Shown here: positions 34,891-43,707 of the stretch, one piece after another | Position numbering within the stretch: the stretch's first letter is position 1 | Layout of the letters: each line of letters starts with the position of its first letter | Source of the DNA: an uncultured Lachnoclostridium sp. | GTDB taxonomy: Bacteria > Bacillota > Clostridia > Lachnospirales > Lachnospiraceae | DNA: 64,000 bases | NCBI GenBank assembly: GCA_930986645.1 | Contig: CAKNJS010000001.1 | Span: 124,001 to 188,000, forward strand | Direction of reading: 5' to 3' | Notes under the pieces: model-generated | What the model saw: the letters and a program-made list of their open reading frames with translations, nothing else | What the model was told of the DNA's origin: nothing | Databases searched by the model: none | Made by a program: the position numbers and the translations under genes

Positions 34891-37199
34891 TATGGGGAAT
34901 ATGTTTTTTTCTTGCGGTCATATCGCTTGCAGCCGGCGCAGCTGTATTTTTTATCCGCAGACATAAAGAGCGGGGAGAAATAAAGTATCTGGGTGCGGGG
35001 GTATTTCTGGCATGCGTGGCTGCATGTTTTCCGGGGATGTGTCTCTCAGACCAGAAGGGGTTCGCGCTTGCAATGAGTGTGTCGCACAGTATCCGTATGT
35101 TTGTGGTAGACACAGGTGTATCAGATATTGCGGATCTGCTTTCGCCGGGTACCCTCGGCATAATGTTTTATCCATACAAGATACTTGTGTGCCTGCTGTA
35201 TCTGCTGGCACCGGTATTTACTCTGAGTGTAGTATTGCGGTATTTTTCTAATTTTTTTGAGAGGATCCGTCTGGCTGGCCGGAGAAAACAGGATCTGTAT
35301 ATCTTCTCGGATCTCAACACACGTTCACTGGAGATTGCGGCGGGGCTCAGCCGGGAAATGAAAAATACAGGAAAGAAACAGAGTATTATTTTCTGCCGCT
35401 CAAATGATAAGGATGATATAAATACTGAACTGGAGGAGAAGGCCCGGGAATTGAATGCGGTTTTTGCCGCAGGAGATATGCTGCAGCTCCGCCTGAATAA
35501 CAAAAGGCGGTATACGTCTTATTTCCATATATCAGATGATGATGAAAAAAATATTGATGACACGCTTCAGATGATTGAGAATATGACCGGAGATTCGCCG
35601 TGGCTGAAATCGGGAAAGCTGAATCAGGAAAATGCTGCGGTATACTGTTATTCATCGAATGCGGAGGCAGAGATCCTGCTTGATGCTGAAGAAAAAGAAA
35701 ATCTCAGAGTAGTGCTCATGAATGAAATGAGAGATGCAGTGTATGAACATCTGTACAGATATCCGCTTTACTTGGGAGTCCGTATGCCGGAGACAGAGCG
35801 TCAGGGGGAAGAAACACAGAAACGGAAAGAAACAGGAGAAAGGGAAAGCCTGCCTCTTCTGATCGTCGGGGGAGGAAAGACAGGAATCGAATTCCTGAAG
35901 GCCGCCTTGTGGTGCGGTCAGATGAAGGATTATGAGCCGGATATCCATCTGATTGATGTCAAGGGCAACCTGATCCGAAAAAAAATCGAGGAAGAATGCC
36001 CTGAGCTTTTCAAAAAAGAGGCAGGATATAAAATCGATATTCATAAGGTCAATATATTCAGCAGCATGGCGGAGCGTTATCTGGATACACTTCCCGAAAT
36101 CGGTTACTGCGTAGTATGCCTTGGAGAGGATGAAGATAATATCCGGGCAGCTATGTGGCTGAAAAAATACTTTTATATGAAAGGAAGAACACGCAGTCCT
36201 CTGATCTGTACTTATATAGAAAGCAGCAGAAAACGGGCTGCTGTGTGGAACCTGCATGAAAATACAAGGTCAAAGAAGACATTGTATTACGGCATCATTC
36301 CGTTCGGCAGCAGGGAGATGTATTTCGGGGACAGCTCGGATGCAGCATTTGTCATGGAATATCTCGCGCTGGGCGTGCAGGCTCATTACTGGAGACTGAA
36401 CAGAGAATCCGGGGATGAAGATCGCAAAAATGCAGTTAAGAATTTTTATGAGAAGCAGAGCAACAGGCGTTCCAGTATTGCCAACGGCCTTCACATCGGG
36501 TCCAAATTGTGGGAGCTGGGACTGGGGATCATGCGTGTTCCCGGGACAGGGGCAGAAAAAGAAATGTTCGGCCGGTATATACGTCCGGCAGATTTTGCGG
36601 CAGAAACAAAAGGAAAACTTGACGCTTATTATAATCTGGAACATGAGCGGTGGATGGCGTATGTGCGGACGGAAGGCTGGCGGCTCGCAACAACGGGGGG
36701 CAGCAGTCTGAAAGAGATCAGAGAGTGTTACGAAGAATACTGTGCGGTGTTTAAAAACCAGAATTATATGATGAAACTTCATCCGGCGCTGGTCCCTATA
36801 GATAAACCCGGCAGTGAGCAAGCTGCTCTTTGGGAGGTTGAGGAGATGATGTCCGAGGTGTCCCGCAGGCAGGGATTCGGGGAGTGGTCGCCGGATTACG
36901 TGCAGTCAGATGTGGAGGTAGTGAACCATATCGGTGATATTGTCGGAGGAGCATGGTGCGGTGCCGGCGGAATCAGTATACACGGAATACAGGCCAAAGA
37001 AGGGGAATGCGTGATCTGCAGGCTCGGCGATATGATGCGGTATTACGGTCAGATATATGAAGAGAGGAAAAAGAAAGGAACGGCGGAAGAGATCATAGCG
37101 CTGCGGGAGACCGTGCGGCGCTGCTGTTACGGAGTAATACGCACAGATCAGGGCAGTGAAAAAGAACAGGCATATCAATGGCTCAAAAAAATAGCATAA
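34887..37199 (+). CDS. Membrane protein with two TrkA-N-like folds and a RyR domain
   Basis: Three hydrophobic segments occupy the first ~125 residues. Two Rossmann-like regions follow: DLYIFSDLNTRSLEIAAGL (about 134) and LLIVGGGKTGIEFLKAAL (about 325), with CVVCLGEDEDNIRAAMWL resembling TrkA-N/RCK domains that bind NAD(H) or nucleotides. At about 590-640 NLEHERWMAYVRTEGW...LHPALVPID is a clear bacterial RyR motif. The TM hairpin plus RCK layout recalls ion channels, but I see no TVGYG-type selectivity filter. It overlaps the kinase-nuclease gene by four bases (ATGA), so a stoichiometric partnership is likely. The RyR domain in both proteins suggests they sense a common ligand. Confidence 0.75.
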   Translation: MIWGICFFLAVISLAAGAAVFFIRRHKERGEIKYLGAGVFLACVAACFPGMCLSDQKGFALAMSVSHSIRMFVVDTGVSDIADLLSPGTLGIMFYPYKILVCLLYLLAPVFTLSVVLRYFSNFFERIRLAGRRKQDLYIFSDLNTRSLEIAAGLSREMKNTGKKQSIIFCRSNDKDDINTELEEKARELNAVFAAGDMLQLRLNNKRRYTSYFHISDDDEKNIDDTLQMIENMTGDSPWLKSGKLNQENAAVYCYSSNAEAEILLDAEEKENLRVVLMNEMRDAVYEHLYRYPLYLGVRMPETERQGEETQKRKETGERESLPLLIVGGGKTGIEFLKAALWCGQMKDYEPDIHLIDVKGNLIRKKIEEECPELFKKEAGYKIDIHKVNIFSSMAERYLDTLPEIGYCVVCLGEDEDNIRAAMWLKKYFYMKGRTRSPLICTYIESSRKRAAVWNLHENTRSKKTLYYGIIPFGSREMYFGDSSDAAFVMEYLALGVQAHYWRLNRESGDEDRKNAVKNFYEKQSNRRSSIANGLHIGSKLWELGLGIMRVPGTGAEKEMFGRYIRPADFAAETKGKLDAYYNLEHERWMAYVRTEGWRLATTGGSSLKEIRECYEEYCAVFKNQNYMMKLHPALVPIDKPGSEQAALWEVEEMMSEVSRRQGFGEWSPDYVQSDVEVVNHIGDIVGGAWCGAGGISIHGIQAKEGECVICRLGDMMRYYGQIYEERKKKGTAEEIIALRETVRRCCYGVIRTDQGSEKEQAYQWLKKIA

Positions 37200-37215
37200 A
37201 AGAATAAAAGCGTAT

Positions 37216-37252
37216 AAAAAATACAGGCGGCGCATGTGCTGCCTGTATTTTT
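37216..37252. terminator. Bidirectional terminator
   Basis: AAAAATACAGGCGGC and GCTGCCTGTATTTTT form a long stem with a GCATGT loop, A-rich on one side and T-rich on the other. It ends both the plus-strand accessory operon and the minus-strand acyltransferase gene. Confidence 0.9.
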
Positions 37253-37266
37253 ACTTACGGCTGATT

Positions 37267-38001
37267 TTATACAAGTTCTGCATTTTTGTGTATTGTCTCA
37301 CGTATTATGTTTTCAACATACTCGCCAATATGTCTTTTCGTATCTTTGTCAAGCTGATCCGGATAGATCGGCTTTCCATATTCAATCACTACGTGAGTTT
37401 TTTTGATTTTGGGAAAATGGTTTTCAAAAATCTCTGCTGTGTTGTTCATTGAAATAGGAATGATCGCACAGCCGCTTTTGGTGGAAATTTTAAAAGCACC
37501 GTCCCTGAAAGGAAGCATAGTCAGCTCTTCCCCTTTGTTTCGCGTCCCTTCGGGGAAGATACAGATGGATATCCCGTTCTTGACGTCATCGATTGCCTGC
37601 AGGATCATTTTCAGGCCTTCTTTCGGGTTCTTCCGGTCGAGGAAGAGACAGTGAAGACGCCGCATCCACGAAGACAGACCGGGATATTTGTCCATTTCTT
37701 TTTTCGCAACATATCCGGTAAGCCTTCTGCATCTGCTGTAAGTCAGAAGAATATCGAAATAGCTGCGGTGGTTGCCGATAAACAGAACCGGCTCATCCGG
37801 TACATTCTCCTCACCGATTACGGTGGTCTTAACTCCTGTTATACGGAGAATCACCTTAAACGCCCATTGTACAATGCGAAGCGAACTGATATCACTGGCA
37901 TAAGGGGAGAACTTGTGGAGAAACCACTCCACGATGCGTACAGGAAGCGTTATGATCAGAAATAAAATAACAAAGATAACAATACATATAAAACGAATCA
38001 T
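37267..38001 (-). CDS. plsC: 1-acyl-sn-glycerol-3-phosphate acyltransferase
   Basis: PlsC acylates lysophosphatidic acid to phosphatidic acid in membrane lipid synthesis. The N-terminal ~25 residues are a membrane anchor (FICIVIFVILFLIITLPV). The catalytic NHRSYFDILL (HxxxxD) and the FPEGTRNKGE block are intact, as is a VPDEPVLFIGN approach strand. At 244 residues it is normal. GAGGA lies upstream of the ATG. It stands alone on the minus strand, divergent from the PrcB-like lipoprotein gene. Confidence 0.93.
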   Translation of the reverse strand: MIRFICIVIFVILFLIITLPVRIVEWFLHKFSPYASDISSLRIVQWAFKVILRITGVKTTVIGEENVPDEPVLFIGNHRSYFDILLTYSRCRRLTGYVAKKEMDKYPGLSSWMRRLHCLFLDRKNPKEGLKMILQAIDDVKNGISICIFPEGTRNKGEELTMLPFRDGAFKISTKSGCAIIPISMNNTAEIFENHFPKIKKTHVVIEYGKPIYPDQLDKDTKRHIGEYVENIIRETIHKNAELV

Positions 38002-38159
38002 AGTTCAGTCCTCAATTCCTCTTTTAGTAAATCCGCATCTTTACCAATTATACCGCCGGGTTATGGAAAATACAAGAAAAATGCTTGTGAAATGAGAATT
38101 GACATATTTGAGGGGGAGGCTTCATATGATATATGGAAAAATGCCGCGAGGACAGGAAA

Positions 38160-38582
38160 ATGAGGAAAATGAATGTACTCTTCAGTATTTTTGCTGTCCT
38201 GCTTCTGCAAGCCGCGGGACTGCTGACTGGCTGTATCACAAAGAGCGGTGAAGAACAGAAGATTAACGAACCTGCATTTGCCGTAATCGACAGGGAAGAT
38301 GAACCGGATGAGCTGAGTGCAATGATTGAGGAGGAAAAGGAGCATCCGTTCCGGATCGTTTACGCGGATCAGGGAAAACTTTACATTGCGCAGGGCTATG
38401 GCAGACAGCCGACAACCGGATACAGTGTGGCGGTCCGGGAGTTATATGAGACAGAGAATACAATCTGTATCCATACCAATCTCATGGGCCCGGAAAAGGG
38501 AGAAGACATCAGAGAGATTGAAACATTTCCTTATGTGACCGTGCAGCTGGATGATATTGATAAAGAGGTTATATTTGATTGA
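38160..38582 (+). CDS. Lipoprotein with a PrcB-like C-terminal domain
   Basis: A signal peptide VLFSIFAVLLLQAAG is followed by a lipobox LLTGC, so the mature protein is a lipid-anchored surface protein beginning at that cysteine. The remainder contains QGYGRQPTTGYSVAVRELYE and ETFPYVTVQL, the TGYS...P-Y pattern of the PrcB_C domain, a small beta-rich fold first described in a spirochaete protease complex. Its role in Firmicutes is not known. The ATG at 38160 has AGGA upstream. It overlaps by four bases the ORF-track start of the SPOCS gene and is eleven bases ahead of its real start, so the pair is an operon. Confidence 0.8.
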   Translation: MRKMNVLFSIFAVLLLQAAGLLTGCITKSGEEQKINEPAFAVIDREDEPDELSAMIEEEKEHPFRIVYADQGKLYIAQGYGRQPTTGYSVAVRELYETENTICIHTNLMGPEKGEDIREIETFPYVTVQLDDIDKEVIFD

Positions 38583-38593
38583 GGAGGAGAGAT

Positions 38594-40153
38594 ATGGAGC
38601 TGATCAGGAAACCGATTCATTATACACAGGAGGGAAAGAGCATCTTTGACCAGTTTTATCTGGACGAAGATTATAATGTGCCGGAGCAGAAAGAAGATAT
38701 AGGGCGGATTATTCAGGGAAAAGCGGAACTGAGAGCTGAGGATATCAGACCGGTGGAAAACTATGTCAAGATCACAGGAAGAGTGTACTTTACGGTTCTG
38801 TATATGACGTCATCCGGAGATCCCAGGCCGGCGGTGCTGGAGGGAAAGCTGCCTTTTGAAGAAATGATTTATGCGGAGAGTGACGGCAATGAATCATTTT
38901 ATCTGAGAAATGTGCGCACAGAGTTTACTGCTTCCGTTGTGCATTCACGTAAACTGAGCTTAAGGGTTATGGCAGAAGTTGAGATCGGGAGAGAACGGAT
39001 ACGGGATGAGGAGCTTACGGAAAATATAGAGAGTGACGTGCCGGTCTGCAGAAAGACGAGAAAAATGAATCTGCTCCGGCTGACTGTGTCGAAGAAAGAT
39101 ACATACCGGATCAAAGAGGAGATAACCCTGCCGGGAACAAAAGAGAGCATAGGACAGATGCTGTTTACGGATATCAGCGTCAGGAAGCTGGATATCCGGA
39201 TGGGGCAGGACGAGGTGCTGCTGCGGGGCGAGATGCTTGTATTCTGTATGTATCTGTCGGCAGAGGAAAAAGCAGACTGGATCGAGCAGACGGTTCCTTT
39301 TGAGGGCCGTGTGCTGTGCGATGGCGTATCGGAAAATATGTATTACCATATCCAGCATACACTCGAGGACACCCTGTCCGATATCAGAATGGACGAGGAC
39401 GGCGAGATGCGTGTCCTCGGAATTGAAGCTGCGCTCGGTCTCAGAATGAATATATATGAAGAAGAGGAGACAGAGATTCTTTGCGATATGTATTCGCTCG
39501 AGCAGAACTGTGTATTTGATACGCGGGAGACGGTGCTTGAGGAACTGTTGATGCAGAATCAGTCAAAATGTAAAGTAACCGAACGTCTGTCCCTGCCTGA
39601 ACTAAAAGAAGATGTGCTGCAGATCCTGCACAGTCAGGGAAGTATCCAGCTGGAAAGCGAGACGAACAGCCCGGAAGGAATACGGGTCGAAGGAATTCTG
39701 CACCTGTCGTTTCTCTATCTGAGGGGAGATGACACAGAACCTTACGGAAGCTGGCAGGGCATGGTTCCTTTTTCATGGCTGATCGAGTATCCGGATATGC
39801 CGGAACAGGTGAGCAGCAGCCTGTCTTATCATGTGGAGCAGCTGGCGGTGACTCTGGCAGGCAGTGAGGCTGTAGAGATCAGGGCGATTCTGTCCTTTGA
39901 CGTATTCCTTCGGAAACTCCTGCCGGTTGAGACGATTACAGAGGTACAGATGGAACCCCTCGATATGGAAGCACTCTTTGAACAGCCGGGAATCGTCGGG
40001 CATATTGTGCAAAACGGCGAAGATCTGTGGAGTCTCGCAAAGAAATATATGACAACAATTGACGGAATTAAAGAGATTAATGGTCTAAACGATGAAAAAA
40101 TCTCACGGGGGGATAAATTGTTGATTTTTAAAGAAAATGTAAGTATACTGTAA
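38594..40153 (+). CDS. SPOCS (DUF3794) and LysM domain protein, spore-associated
   Basis: Repeated beta-rich DUF3794/SPOCS segments fill most of the protein; IGRIIQGKAELRAEDIRPVENYVKI is an example of the first, and similar GxLHLSFLYL strands recur. The last ~50 residues are a LysM domain (GHIVQNGEDLWSLAKKY...GLNDEKISRGDKLLI) that binds peptidoglycan. SPOCS-LysM proteins are found in spore-forming Clostridia and are linked to the spore cortex or coat. The start at 38594 has GAGGAGGAG just upstream, so the five-codon longer track start is not used. Confidence 0.9.
   Translation: MELIRKPIHYTQEGKSIFDQFYLDEDYNVPEQKEDIGRIIQGKAELRAEDIRPVENYVKITGRVYFTVLYMTSSGDPRPAVLEGKLPFEEMIYAESDGNESFYLRNVRTEFTASVVHSRKLSLRVMAEVEIGRERIRDEELTENIESDVPVCRKTRKMNLLRLTVSKKDTYRIKEEITLPGTKESIGQMLFTDISVRKLDIRMGQDEVLLRGEMLVFCMYLSAEEKADWIEQTVPFEGRVLCDGVSENMYYHIQHTLEDTLSDIRMDEDGEMRVLGIEAALGLRMNIYEEEETEILCDMYSLEQNCVFDTRETVLEELLMQNQSKCKVTERLSLPELKEDVLQILHSQGSIQLESETNSPEGIRVEGILHLSFLYLRGDDTEPYGSWQGMVPFSWLIEYPDMPEQVSSSLSYHVEQLAVTLAGSEAVEIRAILSFDVFLRKLLPVETITEVQMEPLDMEALFEQPGIVGHIVQNGEDLWSLAKKYMTTIDGIKEINGLNDEKISRGDKLLIFKENVSIL
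40121..40149 (+). promoter_or_regulatory. Promoter ahead of ispE
   Basis: TTGATT and TATACT are separated by 17 bases inside the last codons of the SPOCS gene, giving a start about 50 bases before ispE. The AT-rich following stretch agrees with promoter function. Confidence 0.55.
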
Positions 40154-40205
40154 GAATAATGTATACAAGATACAAAACACAACATTATTTTTTGGAGGAC
40201 ACAGG

Positions 40206-41093
40206 ATGAATCAGATCGAGCTGAGAGCACTTGCAAAGATCAATCTGGGACTGGATGTACTTGGAAGGAGAGAGAACGGATATCATGATGTCCGTATGAT
40301 CATGCAGTCCATTTATCTGTATGATGAAGTGAAAATAGAGAAAAAGGACACGCCGGGGATCGAGGTGGTTACAAATCTGAATTATCTGCCTGTTAACGGG
40401 GACAATATTGCATACAGGGCGGCAGAGCTCCTGAAAGAGGAGTTTCATATCAGCGAAGGGGTGAAAATTACTCTGAAGAAGCATATTCCCGTGGCTGCAG
40501 GACTGGCCGGCGGCAGTTCGAATGCCGCGGCCGTCCTTTTCGGCATGAACCGGATGTTCCGGCTTGGACTTTCCCAGAAGAGTCTTATGGAGAGAGGCGT
40601 GAAGCTGGGAGCGGACGTTCCGTACTGTATTATGCGCGGGACCGTGCTGGCAGAAGGAATCGGCGAGCAGCTGAGGACGCTTCCCGCCATGCCGAAATGT
40701 ACCGTATTGATCGCAAAACCCCCGGTCAGCGTGTCCACAAAGACAGTTTATGAGGCGCTTGATTCAAAGGAGATCGTGGAACACCCCGATATTGACGGCA
40801 TTATTGAAGGGCTTGAACAGCATGATCTCAGACAGGCTGCGTCATGCATGGGAAATGTGCTTGAAGATGTGACTATCCCCATGCATCCAGTGATCAGTGA
40901 GATCAAAAAAGAGATGAAAGACGCAGGTGCGCTCGGGGCTATGATGAGCGGAAGCGGACCTACAGTATTCGGCCTCTTTGAGAACAGGTCCGCGGCGCGT
41001 ACGGCACAGAAACGCATAAGAGAAAGAGCATTGACAAAACAGGTCTATGTTACCAGTATACATAGTGTGAGGAGGAATCAGGATGCCGATTGA
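40206..41093 (+). CDS. ispE: 4-diphosphocytidyl-2-C-methyl-D-erythritol kinase
   Basis: IspE phosphorylates CDP-methylerythritol in the MEP isoprenoid pathway. It is a GHMP kinase: LRALAKINLGLDVLGRRENGYHDV at the N-terminus, the ATP-binding PVAAGLAGGSSNAAAVLFG, and MSGSGPTVFGLF near the C-terminus. Its length of 295 residues is typical. GGAGG lies seven bases before the ATG. The stop overlaps the following GntR gene by 11 bases, an arrangement that suggests co-transcription rather than functional linkage. Confidence 0.96.
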   Translation: MNQIELRALAKINLGLDVLGRRENGYHDVRMIMQSIYLYDEVKIEKKDTPGIEVVTNLNYLPVNGDNIAYRAAELLKEEFHISEGVKITLKKHIPVAAGLAGGSSNAAAVLFGMNRMFRLGLSQKSLMERGVKLGADVPYCIMRGTVLAEGIGEQLRTLPAMPKCTVLIAKPPVSVSTKTVYEALDSKEIVEHPDIDGIIEGLEQHDLRQAASCMGNVLEDVTIPMHPVISEIKKEMKDAGALGAMMSGSGPTVFGLFENRSAARTAQKRIRERALTKQVYVTSIHSVRRNQDAD

Positions 41094-41754
41094 TTTTGAA
41101 GTTAAGATGAATGAATATCTCCCGCTGCGTGATGTGGTGTTCAATACACTGCGCCGGGCTATCCTGCGCGGAGAGTTAAAGCCGGGAGAACGGCTGATGG
41201 AGATACAGCTCGCCAACAAGCTCGGCGTGAGCCGTACTCCCATCCGGGAGGCGATCCGCAAGCTGGAGCTGGAAGGACTGGTGCTGATGATCCCCAGAAA
41301 AGGCGCAGAGGTGGCCGAGATCACGGAGAAGAACCTGAGGGACGTGCTGGAGGTGCGGTGTGCACTGGAAGAACTGGCAGTTCAGCTGGCCTGCGAACGG
41401 ATCGATCAGGACAAGCTGAATGATCTTCATGCGGCGTCGGAACATTTCCGCGAGATATTGGACAGTGATGATATTACAGCGATCGCGGAGGCAGATGAGG
41501 CGTTTCATGACGTGATTTTTGCATCTACGGGAAATGAGCGTCTGATCCAGCTTCTGAATAATCTGAGGGAGCAGATGTACCGTTACCGTATTGAATATCT
41601 GAAGAAGAAAGAGTGCCATCCGCAGCTGCTGGAAGAACATGCCGCGATCATGAAAGCCATCGAGGAGCATGACAAAGAGAGAGCGACGCAGATTACCATC
41701 CGGCATATTGCCAATCAGGCGGACACTGTAGTAGATACACTCCGCCACCGGTAA
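41083..41754 (+). CDS. GntR-family transcriptional regulator with FCD domain
   Basis: The N-terminal winged helix reads GELKPGERLMEIQLANKLGVSRTPIREAIRKLELEGLV, the classic FadR/GntR DNA-binding motif. Residues about 85-215 form the all-helical FCD ligand-binding domain with the metal-binding pattern in FHDVIFASTGNERL and HAAIMKAI...HI. The ligand cannot be told from sequence; organic acids are usual for this group. The gene follows ispE with an overlap and precedes spoIIR by 75 bases; no obvious target operon is adjacent. Confidence 0.93.
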   Translation: MPIDFEVKMNEYLPLRDVVFNTLRRAILRGELKPGERLMEIQLANKLGVSRTPIREAIRKLELEGLVLMIPRKGAEVAEITEKNLRDVLEVRCALEELAVQLACERIDQDKLNDLHAASEHFREILDSDDITAIAEADEAFHDVIFASTGNERLIQLLNNLREQMYRYRIEYLKKKECHPQLLEEHAAIMKAIEEHDKERATQITIRHIANQADTVVDTLRHR

Positions 41755-41829
41755 ATTTTTATAAATTGCTGCATAGTTTCCGTACATCTGTCCATACTCT
41801 CTGTATCAGAGAAATGGAGGATGGTACAT

Positions 41830-42480
41830 ATGAATATTGCGGAGAAGATTTACGGAAAGATTGAAAAACATGCGATGAAGATTTGTTTTGTACTGGCTGT
41901 TGTGCTGGCGGTGCTGATAACAACAGCTGTGTGTCAAAGAACTGATGCCGCAGAACAGACAGCACTTCAGACTCATCTCGCGCAGGAGGTACTGAGGTTC
42001 CATGTGCTCGCAAACAGCGACAGTGACGAAGATCAGGAGCTGAAGCTGCAGGTGAGAGATGCAGTCCTTGCATATATGCAGGAAAATATGCCGGAGGAAA
42101 ACAGCGCCGATGCTGTAAAGGACTGGATACGGGCCCATATTGACGAGATAGAGGACGCAAGCCTCAGTGTCATCGCAGAGAACGGAGCGGATTATCCGGT
42201 GAGCGCAGCGGTGACGACATGCTGGTTCCCGGACAAAAGCTATGGAGATGTTACATTTCCGGCGGGAAATTATGAGGCACTCCGTATTGAGATCGGTGAG
42301 GCCAGAGGCCATAACTGGTGGTGCGTGCTCTACCCGGGACTGTGCTTTATGGATACCGTAAATGCAGTCGTGCCGGATGAGGGAAAAGAGCAACTGAAAA
42401 ATGTTTTGACAGAAGAGGAGTATTCCAGAATTACGGCTGACACGGATTTTAAGATCAGCTGGTTTTTCTGGCAGAAATAG
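41830..42480 (+). CDS. spoIIR: Stage II sporulation protein R
   Basis: SpoIIR is secreted from the forespore and triggers processing of pro-sigmaE by SpoIIGA in the mother cell. The family hallmark RFHVLANSDSDEDQELKLQVRDAVLAYM is present at about residue 55, after an N-terminal membrane-spanning or signal segment (ICFVLAVVLAVLITTAVC). NWWCVLYPGLCF is conserved in the C-terminal half. The ATG at 41830 has GGAGG nine bases upstream; the track's start lies inside that spacer. No canonical sigmaA hexamers precede it, which would suit forespore control. Its presence argues for a sporulating organism. Confidence 0.95.
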   Translation: MNIAEKIYGKIEKHAMKICFVLAVVLAVLITTAVCQRTDAAEQTALQTHLAQEVLRFHVLANSDSDEDQELKLQVRDAVLAYMQENMPEENSADAVKDWIRAHIDEIEDASLSVIAENGADYPVSAAVTTCWFPDKSYGDVTFPAGNYEALRIEIGEARGHNWWCVLYPGLCFMDTVNAVVPDEGKEQLKNVLTEEEYSRITADTDFKISWFFWQK

Positions 42481-42484
42481 AGTT

Positions 42485-43678
42485 ATGACAGAATTTTTAA
42501 TCAGACATTTTATAAAAGACTATAAAGAAGTGGAGAAGATATCCGTGCGGACCGCATATGGGGTGCTGGCCAGCATTGTGGGTATCTGCTGTAATGTTTT
42601 TTTGTTTGCAGTAAAATTTGTGGTGGGGCTTGTCCTCCACAGCGTATCCGTTACAGCGGATGCATTTAACAACTTATCAGACGCAGGCTCGTCTATCATC
42701 AGCTTTGTCGGAGTGAAAATGGCGGAGAAGCCTGCAGACAAAGACCATCCATTCGGCCATGGACGGATTGAGTACATAGCGGCGCTGGTCGTCTCATTCC
42801 TTGTGCTGGAAGTAGGATTTACATTTCTGAAAGATTCTTTCGGCAAGATCCTGCATCCGGAAACAATGAACTTTCAGATCGTCTCAGTTATCATCCTGAT
42901 CCTGTCTATAGCTGTAAAGCTGTGGCTCGGCCTGTTTAACCGGAAACTGGGGGAGAAGATCGACTCTAAAGTAATGATGGCTGTATTTACGGATTCCATG
43001 GGCGATGTGATCACTACATCCGCCACTATCCTGTCCCTGATCTTCTTCGCGATTACAGATATCAATATCGACGGTATTGTTGGTGTGGGCGTCGCGCTTG
43101 TGGTCATGTGGGCCGGTGTGGGAATTGCGAAAGATACACTGGAGCCGCTGATTGGTCAGGCAATCGACCCGGAAGTCTATGAGGAGATCAAGCATTTTGT
43201 GGAAAAATATGACGGCATTGAAGGAACCCACGATCTGATCGTACATAACTACGGCCCGGGACGCAGCATGGCGTCGATCCATGCTGAGGTGCCAAATGAC
43301 GTGGATATCGAACAGTCCCATGAGATCATTGACCGGATCGAGCGGGATGCGGCGAAAGAACTTGGAATTTTTCTCGTGATCCATATGGATCCGGTGGAGA
43401 TGAGAGATAAGAGGGTGCTGAGGATCCGTGATAAGACCGTGCAGCTTCTGCATGATCTTGATCCTGACTGTACGATCCATGATTTCCGTATGGTGCCGGG
43501 AGAAAACCAGACAAATCTTATCTTTGATATGGTCGTTCCTATCGATTATGATGAGAAAAAGAAAAATGAACTTCCCTTACAGCTGATGGAGCGGATCAAA
43601 GCTGTAGATCCCCGCTATGAATGCGTTATAACAGTGGAGTCTGATTATGTGGCACAGAGCAGCCCGGAGGATAAATGA
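42485..43678 (+). CDS. Cation diffusion facilitator transporter
   Basis: A CDF-family divalent metal/proton antiporter (Zn, Fe, Mn or Co). About six membrane spans occupy the first 210 residues; the metal site is visible as SVTADAFNNLSDAGSS in span two and DSMGDVITTSATI in span five, with the HPFGHGRIEY loop between. The C-terminal cytoplasmic domain (about 215-390) has the HMDPV strand and is longer than usual, resembling the two-domain FieF-like proteins of Clostridia. It begins four bases after the spoIIR stop. Confidence 0.93.
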   Translation: MTEFLIRHFIKDYKEVEKISVRTAYGVLASIVGICCNVFLFAVKFVVGLVLHSVSVTADAFNNLSDAGSSIISFVGVKMAEKPADKDHPFGHGRIEYIAALVVSFLVLEVGFTFLKDSFGKILHPETMNFQIVSVIILILSIAVKLWLGLFNRKLGEKIDSKVMMAVFTDSMGDVITTSATILSLIFFAITDINIDGIVGVGVALVVMWAGVGIAKDTLEPLIGQAIDPEVYEEIKHFVEKYDGIEGTHDLIVHNYGPGRSMASIHAEVPNDVDIEQSHEIIDRIERDAAKELGIFLVIHMDPVEMRDKRVLRIRDKTVQLLHDLDPDCTIHDFRMVPGENQTNLIFDMVVPIDYDEKKKNELPLQLMERIKAVDPRYECVITVESDYVAQSSPEDK

Positions 43679-43707
43679 CAGAAAAGTATAACAAGGAGTG
43701 ACGGAAG

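Noticed and set aside
34887-37199. Ordinary potassium channel or TrkA uptake protein
   Set aside because: No selectivity-filter motif, only three TM segments, and a RyR domain plus coupling to a kinase-nuclease gene argue against a housekeeping transporter.
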